Positions 8,016-17,372 of a stretch of 49,887 nt of DNA are shown piece after piece (the stretch's first letter is position 1; each line of letters starts with the position of its first letter). Position numbers and translations under genes: made by a program. The notes beneath the pieces are model-generated. The model did no database searches, was not told the origin of the DNA, and saw nothing but the letters and a program-made list of their open reading frames with translations. Source of the stretch: Acidobacteriaceae bacterium (GTDB lineage: Bacteria; Acidobacteriota; Terriglobia; Terriglobales; Acidobacteriaceae); NCBI GenBank assembly GCA_003165795.1, contig PMWW01000149.1:735-50621 (forward strand), given 5' to 3'.

Positions 8016-11000
8016 TCACCGCTTGCGCTTCCGGATGAGAAGGTCGAAGCTCACGACGCCATTCTCGTCGCGAATGCCCTGGACCGTATATTCGCTGTTG
8101 ATGTTGTATTCAAACTGGATCACTTCCTGGGCGGAGCGGGCCAGGTTGGTGATGTAAGTAAGCGTGATGTTGTTGGACACTTGCTGTTCCAGGGTGAGAC
8201 GCGCGTTAGGATCATTATCCGGACCTCCCACCGAAGGATTGATCCTGATCGAACTCACCCCAAATATCTTGGACACGCGGTTCGAGGCCGCCTGGTTGAT
8301 CGCCGCGCCAAGAATCGCGCCGGAAGCGCTGTCGGCGAATCCCGGCGACGGTGAAGTTCCGGCGGCGCTCTCCTGCTGAGTGCGTCCGAACGCCAGCAGG
8401 GAAACGATGTCATCACTGGAAAGCGGCGGGTCCGAGCGATACGTCGTGTTCAGCCTTTCCATGGTGCCGTGCAATCCGATGGTAATGTCGTAATCCCGGA
8501 CCCGGGTCGTGGCTTCTACGTCGAGCACCGGGTCGATCCGCACAGGATCGAGAAAGGTGACATCGCCGCGCTCCAGATGATATTTGGTGCCTCCCAACTT
8601 GATGTCGCCTTCGGCAATGTTGATGCGGCCGAGTAGCACCGGGCGCTCGCCGGTACCGCGCAATCGCAGATCGACATCACCCGACAGCTTGGCCAGCGTG
8701 GTCTGGACGGTCAATTCGGGCGTGGAAACAATGCGCACGTCGAGATGCAAATTGTTGAGCGGAGATTTCCCATTGGGGATGGTTGCCGGCGCGCTGGCCT
8801 GGGCCAGCATGAATTGCAAGTCGCTCGACGGGATCTGGGCGAAGCGAGTGACCGTGATATTGCCACTCAAGGTCGAGTTCTGCAGCGTGCCGGTCAGGCG
8901 CAACTCCTGGTCTGACGTAACGCTGATACCGGCGTACCGGAAGCGGATCTCCCTTCCGCTAGAGGTGAGGTTGAAGCCCAGAGTGCGCCCGAAGGTGACG
9001 AAGCCGGCCAATGTAACCTGGCCGCCGCCCATGCGCCCGGTAAGTCTCTCGACCTGCAAACGGTCCTTGCTGAACACCAGCCTGCCATTGACATCGCCGA
9101 GTCCTGCGGGCAGATCAATCATCGACAGGCCGGCGTGGACGATATCGACGCGTCCTGACATGACCGGATTCGACGCCGTACCGCCGATAGTAAGGTCAAC
9201 ATTGGATGCGCCGTACGAAGTGAGGTCGGGACTCAAGCTTTGCGCCAGCTTCAAATTGAGATGACCGCTGGCGTGAAGATCCAACCGGCGATCATCCTTC
9301 AAACTCGCGCTGCCCGAGAGAGAGAAGCGGGTGTCCGCACTCACCAGGGTGCAGCGCTGTACAGTTACTACCTGACTGGCGAAGCTCAGCTCGACCGGAC
9401 CATCGCTCTTGAGGGCGATGGATTCAATCTCCACAGAAAATTCGCGCACGCTCAAGCTGCCACTCAGCAGCATGGGCTGTTTGAGCGGGCCGCTCAATTG
9501 CGCCTGCCCGTTGAGCGAAGCATGTTGAGTAACCCGACTGCGGAGATCCGCCGGCAGGAATGGGTTGATATCAAGATTGGAAAACTGCAAATTCAACTTG
9601 GCCGGCATCATGCCTTGCAAATCGATGCTGCCGTCGAGGGAGAGAGTGGCCTTGCTAAAATTGGAGCGCGCCGTGAGCTGCAGTTGCCTTCCGTGAGTCA
9701 CGGCATCAGCTTCCAGGGCACCGATGGGCTCGCCGTTCAAGATCAATTTTCTGATTTGCAGATGGCCGTTGATGACGGGCTGGGCGAGAGTGCCCGCTCC
9801 CTTTGCCGTGAAACTAGCGACGCCGGCAACTTGCAAGTGCGGCGTTTGCACCTCGGGAACCTCGGCGAGATCGATGCTTTGGCCGCTGAGATCGAACTTC
9901 AGTCCGTTATTGCTGAAATCGTAGGCCGCCCAACCCTCGACCACGCCGCGCCCGGCTTGCAAGTGAACGTCTTCCAGTCGCGCGGTGCGACTGGCGAAAA
10001 CAATGTTCGAGGTCAGCGACTTGATCGGACGACCGTACGCCTGGGCTTCGGTCAGCGAGATCTGGCCATGTCCGTGCGGGTCCGCCTGAGTTCCAGCGGC
10101 CTGGATGGTGAGATTCAGCTTGCCGGCTACCGGATAGTCGAAGCCCGCGGCACGCTGCCACGCGGCGATGTCGGCGTTGTGCATCGCAGCCTGAACCTGA
10201 AATTGCGAATTCTCCGTGAAGTTGCCCTTGTCGAGGGTGGTCATTCCATCCACGTTCAACTGTGCGCCTGCCTCGTCGATCACGGCGTGATGAAGCGCAA
10301 CTGCCGACTGCGAGTACTGCACGTCTCCGGAAAACTGGTCGATGTGAATCCTTCTTGGCTGGGTCGCGGGCTGGGGCGGAGTTGGAGGCTGAGGAGCCGA
10401 ACCTAGATGGAACCAGGACTTCCGTTTCGCGGAAGTTTGGCTTTCGGCCTTCGACGCCCCAGCAGACTTGGGAGTTCGCACGTAGAGATACGTGAAGTTG
10501 GTGGCTTGCAGATGTCCGGCAATACGAGGACTACGCAGTCTGTCGTTGAGCGTGCCGCTGAAGCTGGCGGCTCCCGCAAGTTCGACCGGCAGAGGAGCGC
10601 TGCCCATGGCGGCAAGGAGAGGCTGAAACTCGGTAAGGCTAGTCGTATTGATGGCGAGCTGCAGTGCGACCGAGGTCGGTCCCAGAGTGCCGGTTGCTTC
10701 CAAATGAGTGTGCGGCGTGGTTAGGCTGAGAGCGGCAAGATCGATAACACCGGAGCGCACATTGTGCCGTCCGCGCAAGCTGCCGTTCACGGGCAACTGG
10801 TTGTTCGCAGCCTGGGCCGGCGCGGCAACATCGAGAGCAAGGTCGGCAAACAGATCATTCAGCGACCGCTTCCATGACAGGTTGACCGCGCCCGCCACAT
10901 TGCCTGTGAGATTCAGCTTGTCCACGGGCAGCGAGCTGCTCGACATCATACGAGCTAACTCGGCCAGCGATAATCCGCTCACCCGCAGCCGGGCAGAACC

Positions 11001-12203
11001 TTCTTGCATGGCGGGGCCATTCTTGCCAGCGGTTTGTGACGTAACACGCGGATTGGTTAAGCGCAGGTTCGAGGACCGCTTACCAGTCGTCGCCACCGGT
11101 CCGCCGGGAGTTGACGCAGAGGTGCCTGACGTCAGGTTCTTGATGTCGGCATCTCCGGTGACTTGTCCGCCCAGCAAGCGCGCCGCGATACGTGTGAGCA
11201 CAAGGTGGTTGTTGTCGAGAGAGAAATTCGAATCCAGATTAGCGTTGTGCAGCACGATTCCGCTGTCTAGGTAGTCGAGATCACGCAATGCGATCCGCCC
11301 GCGCGCAGCATGGCCTGCAGGTTCAGAGTAGTTGGCCGTTCCGTCGAGAAGCATGGTGCCGCCGCGAAGTTGGTATATGCGTGTGACCGCACCAAGCTGA
11401 GCGGCGCCTAGCGTGCCGCTATAAGTGACCTGCACCTGAGGATGAGTGAAGTCGGTGACCTTGCCGCTTGCTTGAAACGACGATCTTTCGGAGGTAAGTT
11501 TCAGCTCTTTGATCTCGACCATGTTATGCCAAAGGCTGAATTGGAGTTTCGCCTGCGCTGGGACGTCGCGAAAGTCCTGGTACCTCGCATCCATCTTGCC
11601 GACGTGCACGCTGCCGTCGTACCGCTGGGCGACACGGTTGTAGCTCATCGCCGCGGTAATGTCGTCGGCGCTAAAATCGAGCGGCACCTGGCGTTGGTTG
11701 AGCAGTAGCATCCCATCATGGAAATCGGCGCGCGCGATGGCGAGATCGAACAATTCCTGCACGGGCGACTTGGTGGACTTGATCTTTGGCTCGGGTGCAT
11801 TGGTGCTGCCATCCGGATGGACGATGATGTGAACCACGGGACGTTGCAGCTCGACTTGTTCCAGGCTGATCTGCCGCTCGACGAACGAGATAATGTGCAA
11901 ACGCACCAGCGCGCGGTCGACGTGCGCGTAGGGTAACTGGTCCGCTCCCTCCAGTCCATGAATGGTCAAACCGTCGGCTTCGAAGGCAAGTTGCGACAGG
12001 TTCCAATGAAATGAGGTCAGCTCAACCCGGCCGCCGGTAGCGTCTTCCAGGGTCGCGACCAGCTTGCGCCGAACCAAGTCCTCGAATTGTGGACTGCGCA
12101 GATACCAGCCAAGGGCTGCAGCTATCGCCAGCAACACTCCGCTAATCGCTACCCCGACCCAGAGGCGGGTGCGCGCGTGTCGCTTTTTGACTTCGTCAGG
12201 CAT
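8016..12203 (-). CDS. tamB: translocation and assembly module TamB
   Basis: A 1395-residue AsmA/TamB-type protein. An N-terminal membrane anchor (residues about 13-33) is followed by more than 1,200 residues of repeating beta-strand sequence rich in LxLxG patterns, as in the long hydrophobic-groove proteins that bridge inner and outer membranes. The C-terminal DUF490 domain (about 1040-1395, with TYRSDPPLSSDDIVSLLAFG) ends in a basic RKRKR. Proposed roles in the family are outer-membrane protein insertion with TamA and bulk phospholipid transport. Low-complexity Ser/Pro-rich linkers appear near 375 and 600. It starts 3 bases after the stop of the SurA-like gene, showing translational coupling. 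Confidence 0.93.
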   Translation of the reverse strand: MPDEVKKRHARTRLWVGVAISGVLLAIAAALGWYLRSPQFEDLVRRKLVATLEDATGGRVELTSFHWNLSQLAFEADGLTIHGLEGADQLPYAHVDRALVRLHIISFVERQISLEQVELQRPVVHIIVHPDGSTNAPEPKIKSTKSPVQELFDLAIARADFHDGMLLLNQRQVPLDFSADDITAAMSYNRVAQRYDGSVHVGKMDARYQDFRDVPAQAKLQFSLWHNMVEIKELKLTSERSSFQASGKVTDFTHPQVQVTYSGTLGAAQLGAVTRIYQLRGGTMLLDGTANYSEPAGHAARGRIALRDLDYLDSGIVLHNANLDSNFSLDNNHLVLTRIAARLLGGQVTGDADIKNLTSGTSASTPGGPVATTGKRSSNLRLTNPRVTSQTAGKNGPAMQEGSARLRVSGLSLAELARMMSSSSLPVDKLNLTGNVAGAVNLSWKRSLNDLFADLALDVAAPAQAANNQLPVNGSLRGRHNVRSGVIDLAALSLTTPHTHLEATGTLGPTSVALQLAINTTSLTEFQPLLAAMGSAPLPVELAGAASFSGTLNDRLRSPRIAGHLQATNFTYLYVRTPKSAGASKAESQTSAKRKSWFHLGSAPQPPTPPQPATQPRRIHIDQFSGDVQYSQSAVALHHAVIDEAGAQLNVDGMTTLDKGNFTENSQFQVQAAMHNADIAAWQRAAGFDYPVAGKLNLTIQAAGTQADPHGHGQISLTEAQAYGRPIKSLTSNIVFASRTARLEDVHLQAGRGVVEGWAAYDFSNNGLKFDLSGQSIDLAEVPEVQTPHLQVAGVASFTAKGAGTLAQPVINGHLQIRKLILNGEPIGALEADAVTHGRQLQLTARSNFSKATLSLDGSIDLQGMMPAKLNLQFSNLDINPFLPADLRSRVTQHASLNGQAQLSGPLKQPMLLSGSLSVREFSVEIESIALKSDGPVELSFASQVVTVQRCTLVSADTRFSLSGSASLKDDRRLDLHASGHLNLKLAQSLSPDLTSYGASNVDLTIGGTASNPVMSGRVDIVHAGLSMIDLPAGLGDVNGRLVFSKDRLQVERLTGRMGGGQVTLAGFVTFGRTLGFNLTSSGREIRFRYAGISVTSDQELRLTGTLQNSTLSGNITVTRFAQIPSSDLQFMLAQASAPATIPNGKSPLNNLHLDVRIVSTPELTVQTTLAKLSGDVDLRLRGTGERPVLLGRINIAEGDIKLGGTKYHLERGDVTFLDPVRIDPVLDVEATTRVRDYDITIGLHGTMERLNTTYRSDPPLSSDDIVSLLAFGRTQQESAAGTSPSPGFADSASGAILGAAINQAASNRVSKIFGVSSIRINPSVGGPDNDPNARLTLEQQVSNNITLTYITNLARSAQEVIQFEYNINSEYTVQGIRDENGVVSFDLLIRKRKR

Positions 12204-12206
12204 TGC

Positions 12207-12923
12207 TCAGTTGCCGCCTGCGGCCCTCGCAGAATCGGTCGGAGCGTTCACTCCGGGAATCGATACGCTGCTATGAATTTCTGCTTGCTGCCGCAGGTTA
12301 TGCAGCCAGGCGTCCAGCAGTTCGTCCATGCGCTGCTGGGTCAGCAGTTCGCGAATTCTAGGCTCGACTTCGTCCAGAGCCACAACTTTGCCGCCGCTCT
12401 TTTGCAGATCGGGTAGCAACTGATTTTGGTAGTACGCCTCGACTTCATCTCCCTGCACGTGAATATTGGGACGCAGTCGAACTTCCACGAAATTCATTAC
12501 CTGAAATTCGGCGCGAAGGTGCCGCTTCACTACCTCCTCGCTCAAGCCATAGATAGCCAGCAGCTTCCGCCAACTCTCATCGTCATTTCCGTTGGGAACT
12601 TGCGACCGCAGCTTGGCTATGTCTTGCCGCAGTTCGTCATCCGACGGCTGCATGTAATTCGCGTTGCCCATCTGCGCTTTAAGCAACTGGCGATCTATCA
12701 GCCGCTGCAAGGCCAGCACGCGATCAGACTCGGTCACCGCGCTAAGCCTTTTTTGCTGCATAAAAGCCTCGAAGCAAACAGCCTCGTCCCAGTCGCTCCG
12801 CAGTAGGGGTTGGCGATTGACCGTCGCCACAATACCGTCGATAACTTCGCCGCAAAATGCTGGCACAACCGCTGTAGCTAATAGCACGGAAAGGCAAATC
12901 GTGAAGCCAAGAATTTGTTTCAT
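12207..12923 (-). CDS. periplasmic SurA N-domain-like chaperone
   Basis: A 238-residue secreted protein with signal MKQILGFTICLSVLLATAVVPAFC. Next comes a SurA-type N-terminal chaperone region (IDGIVATVNRQPLLRSDWDEA, LALQRLIDRQLLKAQMG) and a C-terminal helical segment (RIRELLTQQRMDELLDAWL). The parvulin isomerase domain that should sit between them is absent, so this is a chaperone-only SurA/SlyD-like form. It overlaps the stop of the upstream BamA-like gene by one base (TGATG) and lies 3 bases before tamB, placing it as the periplasmic escort of an Omp85-TamB module. Confidence 0.85.
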   Translation of the reverse strand: MKQILGFTICLSVLLATAVVPAFCGEVIDGIVATVNRQPLLRSDWDEAVCFEAFMQQKRLSAVTESDRVLALQRLIDRQLLKAQMGNANYMQPSDDELRQDIAKLRSQVPNGNDDESWRKLLAIYGLSEEVVKRHLRAEFQVMNFVEVRLRPNIHVQGDEVEAYYQNQLLPDLQKSGGKVVALDEVEPRIRELLTQQRMDELLDAWLHNLRQQAEIHSSVSIPGVNAPTDSARAAGGN

Positions 12924-15900
12924 CAGAAAGTTTGTCCAATACTAAAAAATACGTTGATGCGACGTAGCGACTCAGTCTCGCCGGTTTCCTGAATAGGATA
13001 GCGCGTCGGATTCAAGGTATAGCCTAAGTCGAAACGCACTGGGCCAACGGGAGTCTTATAGCGCAAACCCATTCCTACTGCCTGGGCGTCATAGTTGAAG
13101 TTGCACGGCGCTTTGCTGTTGGGCGGGGCGCAGTTGGCGATTGAGGCCTGTTGGAACCGGAGCATTCCACTGATGATGTGGTTCGCAGTGTCGAAGACAT
13201 TGCCCATGTCGTGGAAAAAGACGAACCCCAGATTGTCCCCAACGTAAGGCAGCGGCACGGGGGGTGTACGTATCTCAACATTATTGACGAACAGTCCTTG
13301 TCCGCCGATGGGATATCCCGTCTGGGTATCGCGAGGTCCCGCCTGGTTGATAGAAAAGCTACGCAGAGAGTTGCCCCCGCCGGCGAAGAACAACTCGGGC
13401 AAGGGAATCTGCGTGGCCTCCACGGGAAGGGTATTGGTCGGTAAGTTTTGCAGATCGATAAAGTCGTTGGTGCCATACGGTTTTTCGATCCCAATCTGGG
13501 TCCTACGGGCGAACACCCAGTTCTTCTTAAACGGGTAGTAGGTTGAATTATCGAACAATACACGTCCGAAGTTAGTCTGCGACCCTAAGGCGCTGGTTGC
13601 CAGACCCAGATTAAGCGCGTTGTAGTTACCTTTGTGAGGATCAATGGGGTCATCCCGTTTATCGCGTACCATGGTAAAGGTAGGCATCGCAATGAAGACC
13701 GGCTTCGAATACAACGTAATCAATGTAGGATCGATCACCAGACTGTTGGGATCGACGGACACGCGCTGAAATGTCAGTCCGTAGAGCAGAGTTGTAAATC
13801 GATTGTACTTTTGCTCGGCCTGGACCGATCCTTCCAATGTCTCCGACGCAAAGGTGTTGACGTCGGCGGTGTTGTCGTAGAAGCCGCTCACGATGAACCG
13901 CCAATTTTCCCGCCGGAACAGGCGTGGGGCTTCGTAGCTAACTAATCCCCGGCGCGTCAGCAAGCCAAATCTGATCCGGAACGTCAGCGTCTGGTCACGG
14001 CCAAACATGTTCAGGCGGGTAATTTCCAAAACGCCGTTGGGGCTAACTCCGGTTTTCCCCTGCGGATTACTGGTGGTGGGGATGTTGCCGGTCGCGAATT
14101 CGATTCCTCCGCCATAGCGGAACGTCCATCGCTTGGCTTCCTGAAGGTTGAAAAGGACATCCTTGGAAGGTTCCTGACCTTCGGGATTCTGCACCGCCAT
14201 GTCGACCTCGTTGAACAATCCCAGGGAGTACAGCCGCCGTTGCGAAGCTACCATGCGGTTCTGGCTGAGAGGATCGTCGTCGTGAATGCGCATTTGGCGA
14301 TTCACCACATAGGGACGGGTAAAGTCCAAACCAGTGATAAGCACGCGATCGACGAAGACGCGCTGCCCTTCCGTAATCTTATAAAGCACGTCCATGCGCT
14401 GCGGTTCGCCGGACACCGGAGTCGCCGAAGACTCGAACTGCACATCTGGGAAACCACGGTCGTAATAGAAGTAGGTTATGGCATCGCGGTCGGTGGCAAT
14501 ATTCGCGTCACTGAACGGTTGCCCCGAAACGCTGCTCAACAGAGGGTCCAATTGTTGCGGCGTGAAGCTGTTGGCCCCGGCTAGCTGCACCGCGTTCACC
14601 AGCGTCTGCGGACCTTCGGTAATCTTGAGGACCACCTGCAGCTCATTCTTCTTGCCCTGATAGTTGTCCTCCATTTCGGCCGACACGTTCGATTGCAGAA
14701 ATCCATTCGCCGCATACAGATATTTGATAGAACTCAAGTCCTCGTTGAGCAGTCGCTGATTCAAGCGGCCATTCGGCAGCAGCATGCTCGATGGCTGGAC
14801 CGCCATCCGCTCCCGAATGATTTCTGTGCTGAAGTACTTGTTGCCATCGATTTTCACCGATACCAGTTTGCGGCGGATCCCGGGATCGATCCTGTAAACG
14901 ATGTTGAGGTGATTTTGTTCCGGTGTGGGTTGACGGTCGACCTCAACGGTGGCGTCGAAATAACCCTGGGTTTGCAGATAATCCCGAAGATTGCGCCGGC
15001 CTTCGTTCAGCAGATCGTCATCGACCGAGTTTTCCTGGTATACCGGGACCAGCTTCTTGAGTTGACCCTTGCTGATCTTTTCGCCTTCCGTGCTGATGGC
15101 GACGGTTGGCCCTTGCTGCACTTCGAACACATAATTGAGCCGGTTGGTCTTGGCCTGATAGCGCCGGTCAGTCAAGGAAACCTGTGCTTCCAGGTGAGCG
15201 TTCTTCTGGTAGTGCGCGCGCAGCCGTTCCAAGGCCCGGGTGACGTGCTCCGCTTTCACCTTGTCCTCGGACTTCAGCTTGGTAAGCTTACGCACCTGCT
15301 CCGCAGGGATACCGGTGTCGCCTTCAATGGTGACCTCACCCACGCGCGCCAACTCGCCGGGGTTGACATGAAAATGTATCGCCATTTGACTGGTCTCTCG
15401 ATTGGGCTCCAGAGTGTAGGCGATCGAGGCCAGGTAATATCCGTTGTCGGCTAGTACCTTTTTCATGCGCTCCATTGAGCGGGTAAGCTTTTCTTCAGCG
15501 AACACATCCCCCAAGTCGAGTTGGCTGGCGCCAATCAGTTGATTTGGCTTGGGATTGGTCTTTTGCGGCGCACCATCGACAGTGATCGCGCCATTAAAGT
15601 AGTTCTCGGTGGCGACGAACGCCAGAGTGAGGCCATGGTGCAAGCCGGGTTCCACTTCCACTTGCAAAGTGGCGAATCGTCCAGTGGCGTACAACGCCTG
15701 CAGGCTGGCCCGGAGCTGGTCGCGATCCAGAGGTTCATTAGTCTTCTGCGCTAACAGTGAGCGCAACATGGCAGGATCGGCACCGGCAATACCGCGGAAC
15801 TCAATGTCGGTGACCGTCTCGCCCTGATATTTGGCGAAGGCGCCAATCTCATCCCCGAGATTGGATTGGGGTGGGGCAGACGATGGGGGCGCTTGGCCGG

Positions 15901-15988
15901 TTTGGGCCGGCATCGGCGACACGAGCGGGCCCAGGAGGGCGCAGCAAAAAGCGAGCTTGCAAAACGATGCCGTGATTAGCGTCCTCAA
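12923..15988 (-). CDS. Omp85-family outer membrane assembly protein (BamA/TamA)
   Basis: A 1021-residue protein with signal peptide (cleavage near residue 29, PMPAQTG). Five POTRA-like repeats cover about residues 50-510 (for example VTDIEFRGIAGADPAMLRSLL and ARVGEVTIEGDTGIPAEQVRKL). A C-terminal 16-strand barrel region covers about 600-1021, with the conserved KRDDPIDPHKGNYNALNLGLA segment, GPVRFDLGYTLNP, and a terminal phenylalanine. It inserts beta-barrel proteins into the outer membrane. Because tamB follows in the same operon, it is as likely to be TamA as BamA; the length and five POTRAs favour BamA type. It is divergent from the ThiF-like gene. Confidence 0.92.
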   Translation of the reverse strand: MRTLITASFCKLAFCCALLGPLVSPMPAQTGQAPPSSAPPQSNLGDEIGAFAKYQGETVTDIEFRGIAGADPAMLRSLLAQKTNEPLDRDQLRASLQALYATGRFATLQVEVEPGLHHGLTLAFVATENYFNGAITVDGAPQKTNPKPNQLIGASQLDLGDVFAEEKLTRSMERMKKVLADNGYYLASIAYTLEPNRETSQMAIHFHVNPGELARVGEVTIEGDTGIPAEQVRKLTKLKSEDKVKAEHVTRALERLRAHYQKNAHLEAQVSLTDRRYQAKTNRLNYVFEVQQGPTVAISTEGEKISKGQLKKLVPVYQENSVDDDLLNEGRRNLRDYLQTQGYFDATVEVDRQPTPEQNHLNIVYRIDPGIRRKLVSVKIDGNKYFSTEIIRERMAVQPSSMLLPNGRLNQRLLNEDLSSIKYLYAANGFLQSNVSAEMEDNYQGKKNELQVVLKITEGPQTLVNAVQLAGANSFTPQQLDPLLSSVSGQPFSDANIATDRDAITYFYYDRGFPDVQFESSATPVSGEPQRMDVLYKITEGQRVFVDRVLITGLDFTRPYVVNRQMRIHDDDPLSQNRMVASQRRLYSLGLFNEVDMAVQNPEGQEPSKDVLFNLQEAKRWTFRYGGGIEFATGNIPTTSNPQGKTGVSPNGVLEITRLNMFGRDQTLTFRIRFGLLTRRGLVSYEAPRLFRRENWRFIVSGFYDNTADVNTFASETLEGSVQAEQKYNRFTTLLYGLTFQRVSVDPNSLVIDPTLITLYSKPVFIAMPTFTMVRDKRDDPIDPHKGNYNALNLGLATSALGSQTNFGRVLFDNSTYYPFKKNWVFARRTQIGIEKPYGTNDFIDLQNLPTNTLPVEATQIPLPELFFAGGGNSLRSFSINQAGPRDTQTGYPIGGQGLFVNNVEIRTPPVPLPYVGDNLGFVFFHDMGNVFDTANHIISGMLRFQQASIANCAPPNSKAPCNFNYDAQAVGMGLRYKTPVGPVRFDLGYTLNPTRYPIQETGETESLRRINVFFSIGQTF

Positions 15989-16137
15989 ACTCTGCCCTTC
16001 AGCAAACTCGCTGCCCAGCAGACCTCGTTCGGGGAGTCCGCCAAGTCATTATCATCCACGCACTTGGGTCCGAAGCCGCGTAACCGCAGAGACTTTCCTG
16101 GCGCAGCCCGCGCAAGGCGCGGTTCATGTGGAGTACC

Positions 16138-16143
16138 TATAAT
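16138..16143 (+). promoter_or_regulatory. TATAAT -10 element
   Basis: A perfect TATAAT lies 26 bases after a GC-rich hairpin region and 27 bases before the GTG of the ThiF-like gene. No good -35 hexamer is seen at 16-18 bases, so it may rely on an activator or be fortuitous. Confidence 0.35.
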
Positions 16144-16169
16144 AAACAAGGAACCCATCCTCTGAGCAG

Positions 16170-17195
16170 GTGTCGCCCGTGGAATTCGCTGAGCGGTATT
16201 CCCGCCAAGTCCTGTTTCCACCGATCGGTGAAGCAGGACAGCAACAATTAGCCAAGAGCCGGGTAGCGATTGTAGGCTGCGGAGCCACCGGTTCGGCCCT
16301 GGCGTCGCTGCTATCACGGGCCGGAATGGGATATCTGCGCATCCTTGATCGCGATTATGTCGAGCCCAGCAATCTGCAGCGGCAAGTGCTATTTGACGAG
16401 GCTGATGCCGCCGAATCGTTGCCCAAGGCGATCGCGGCAGCGCGCAAAATCAAGAGCTTCAATTCCGCGATCACGGTTGAGCCGCGGGTCGCCGATCTCA
16501 CACCCGGGAATGTCGCAGAGCTGCTCAGCGATGTCGAGATCGTTCTCGATGGCACGGACAACTTCGAGACGCGATACTTGATCAACGATTTCGCCGTCAG
16601 CCAGGGAGTGCCGTGGATTTATGCTGCCGGAGTTGCCAGCTATGCGGTGACGATGACGGTCCTACCTGGGGAGACGGCTTGCCTGGCCTGTGTCTTTCCT
16701 GACTCCCCGCGAGGCATGGTTGAGACCTGCGACACTTCCGGCATCCTGAACTCGGCAGTGAATTTCGTGGCTTCGATCGCCGCGACCGAGGCGATTAAGT
16801 TGGCGGTCGGAGCGCGCGACAAAATCCGGCGCACGCTGTTGTCGTATGACGTTTGGACCAGCGATTACGCTTCGATCAAGACCGACAAGCCGCGCCCTGG
16901 ATGCCGCTGCTGCCAGCAGCGTGACTTCGTGCATCTTGCCGGTGAAGGGCGTCCGCATATTACGCTCTGCGGTCGCAATTCTGTGCAAATTCACGAGCGG
17001 CAGCGGCCCATCGACTTTTCCGAAATCACACGGCGACTGACCCCGCACGGCAAGGTTCGGCACAACGAATTTATCCTGCGATTCTGGCGAGAGCCTTACG
17101 AACTGACGCTTTTCCCTGACGGCCGCGCGATCATCAAAGGGACGACCGACACGGCAATCGCGCGAAGTTTGTATGCGAGGTACGTGGGATCGTGA
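16170..17195 (+). CDS. ThiF/MoeB-like E1 adenylyltransferase
   Basis: The enzyme adenylates the C-terminus of a ubiquitin-like sulfur carrier (ThiS or MoaD type). The nucleotide site reads VAIVGCGATGSALASLLSRAG. LDRDYVEPSNLQRQVLF is the E1 signature, DGTDNFETRYLIND precedes the catalytic-cysteine region VETCDTSGIL, and zinc is held by CLAC and CRCC pairs. About 85 extra residues after the zinc site (from HITLCGRNSV) resemble a small alpha/beta domain that begins like a ThiS/MoaD-binding or sulfur-carrier fold; this is uncertain. The start is GTG 16170 or GTG 16179, the second preceded by GAGCAGG. No thiS or moaD is nearby. Confidence 0.85.
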   Translation: MSPVEFAERYSRQVLFPPIGEAGQQQLAKSRVAIVGCGATGSALASLLSRAGMGYLRILDRDYVEPSNLQRQVLFDEADAAESLPKAIAAARKIKSFNSAITVEPRVADLTPGNVAELLSDVEIVLDGTDNFETRYLINDFAVSQGVPWIYAAGVASYAVTMTVLPGETACLACVFPDSPRGMVETCDTSGILNSAVNFVASIAATEAIKLAVGARDKIRRTLLSYDVWTSDYASIKTDKPRPGCRCCQQRDFVHLAGEGRPHITLCGRNSVQIHERQRPIDFSEITRRLTPHGKVRHNEFILRFWREPYELTLFPDGRAIIKGTTDTAIARSLYARYVGS

Positions 17196-17372
17196 GAGGC
17201 AGCTGTCAGCAATCAGCAGTCAGCCCAAGCGCACGGTGAACCGAAGGATTTTGCCAAGTGCCAACCAAGTGCCCAGTGCCATGCGCCAAATCATAGTGAT
17301 GGCTGAATGCTGAGTGCTGACTGCTTCTTCTTCTGTTATCTTTTCTCCTTCACGTCAATCGAGGCCGCCTGA
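17196..17372. repeat. degenerate CAGTCAGC-type repeats in spacer
   Basis: The spacer between the ThiF-like gene and the MFS gene holds a run of related short words (CAGCAATCAGCAGTCAGC at the left, GCTGAATGCTGAGTGCTGAC at the right) that are partly inverted copies of each other. Similar words occur between hscB and hscA at 22621-22660. No gene is seen. Confidence 0.4.
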
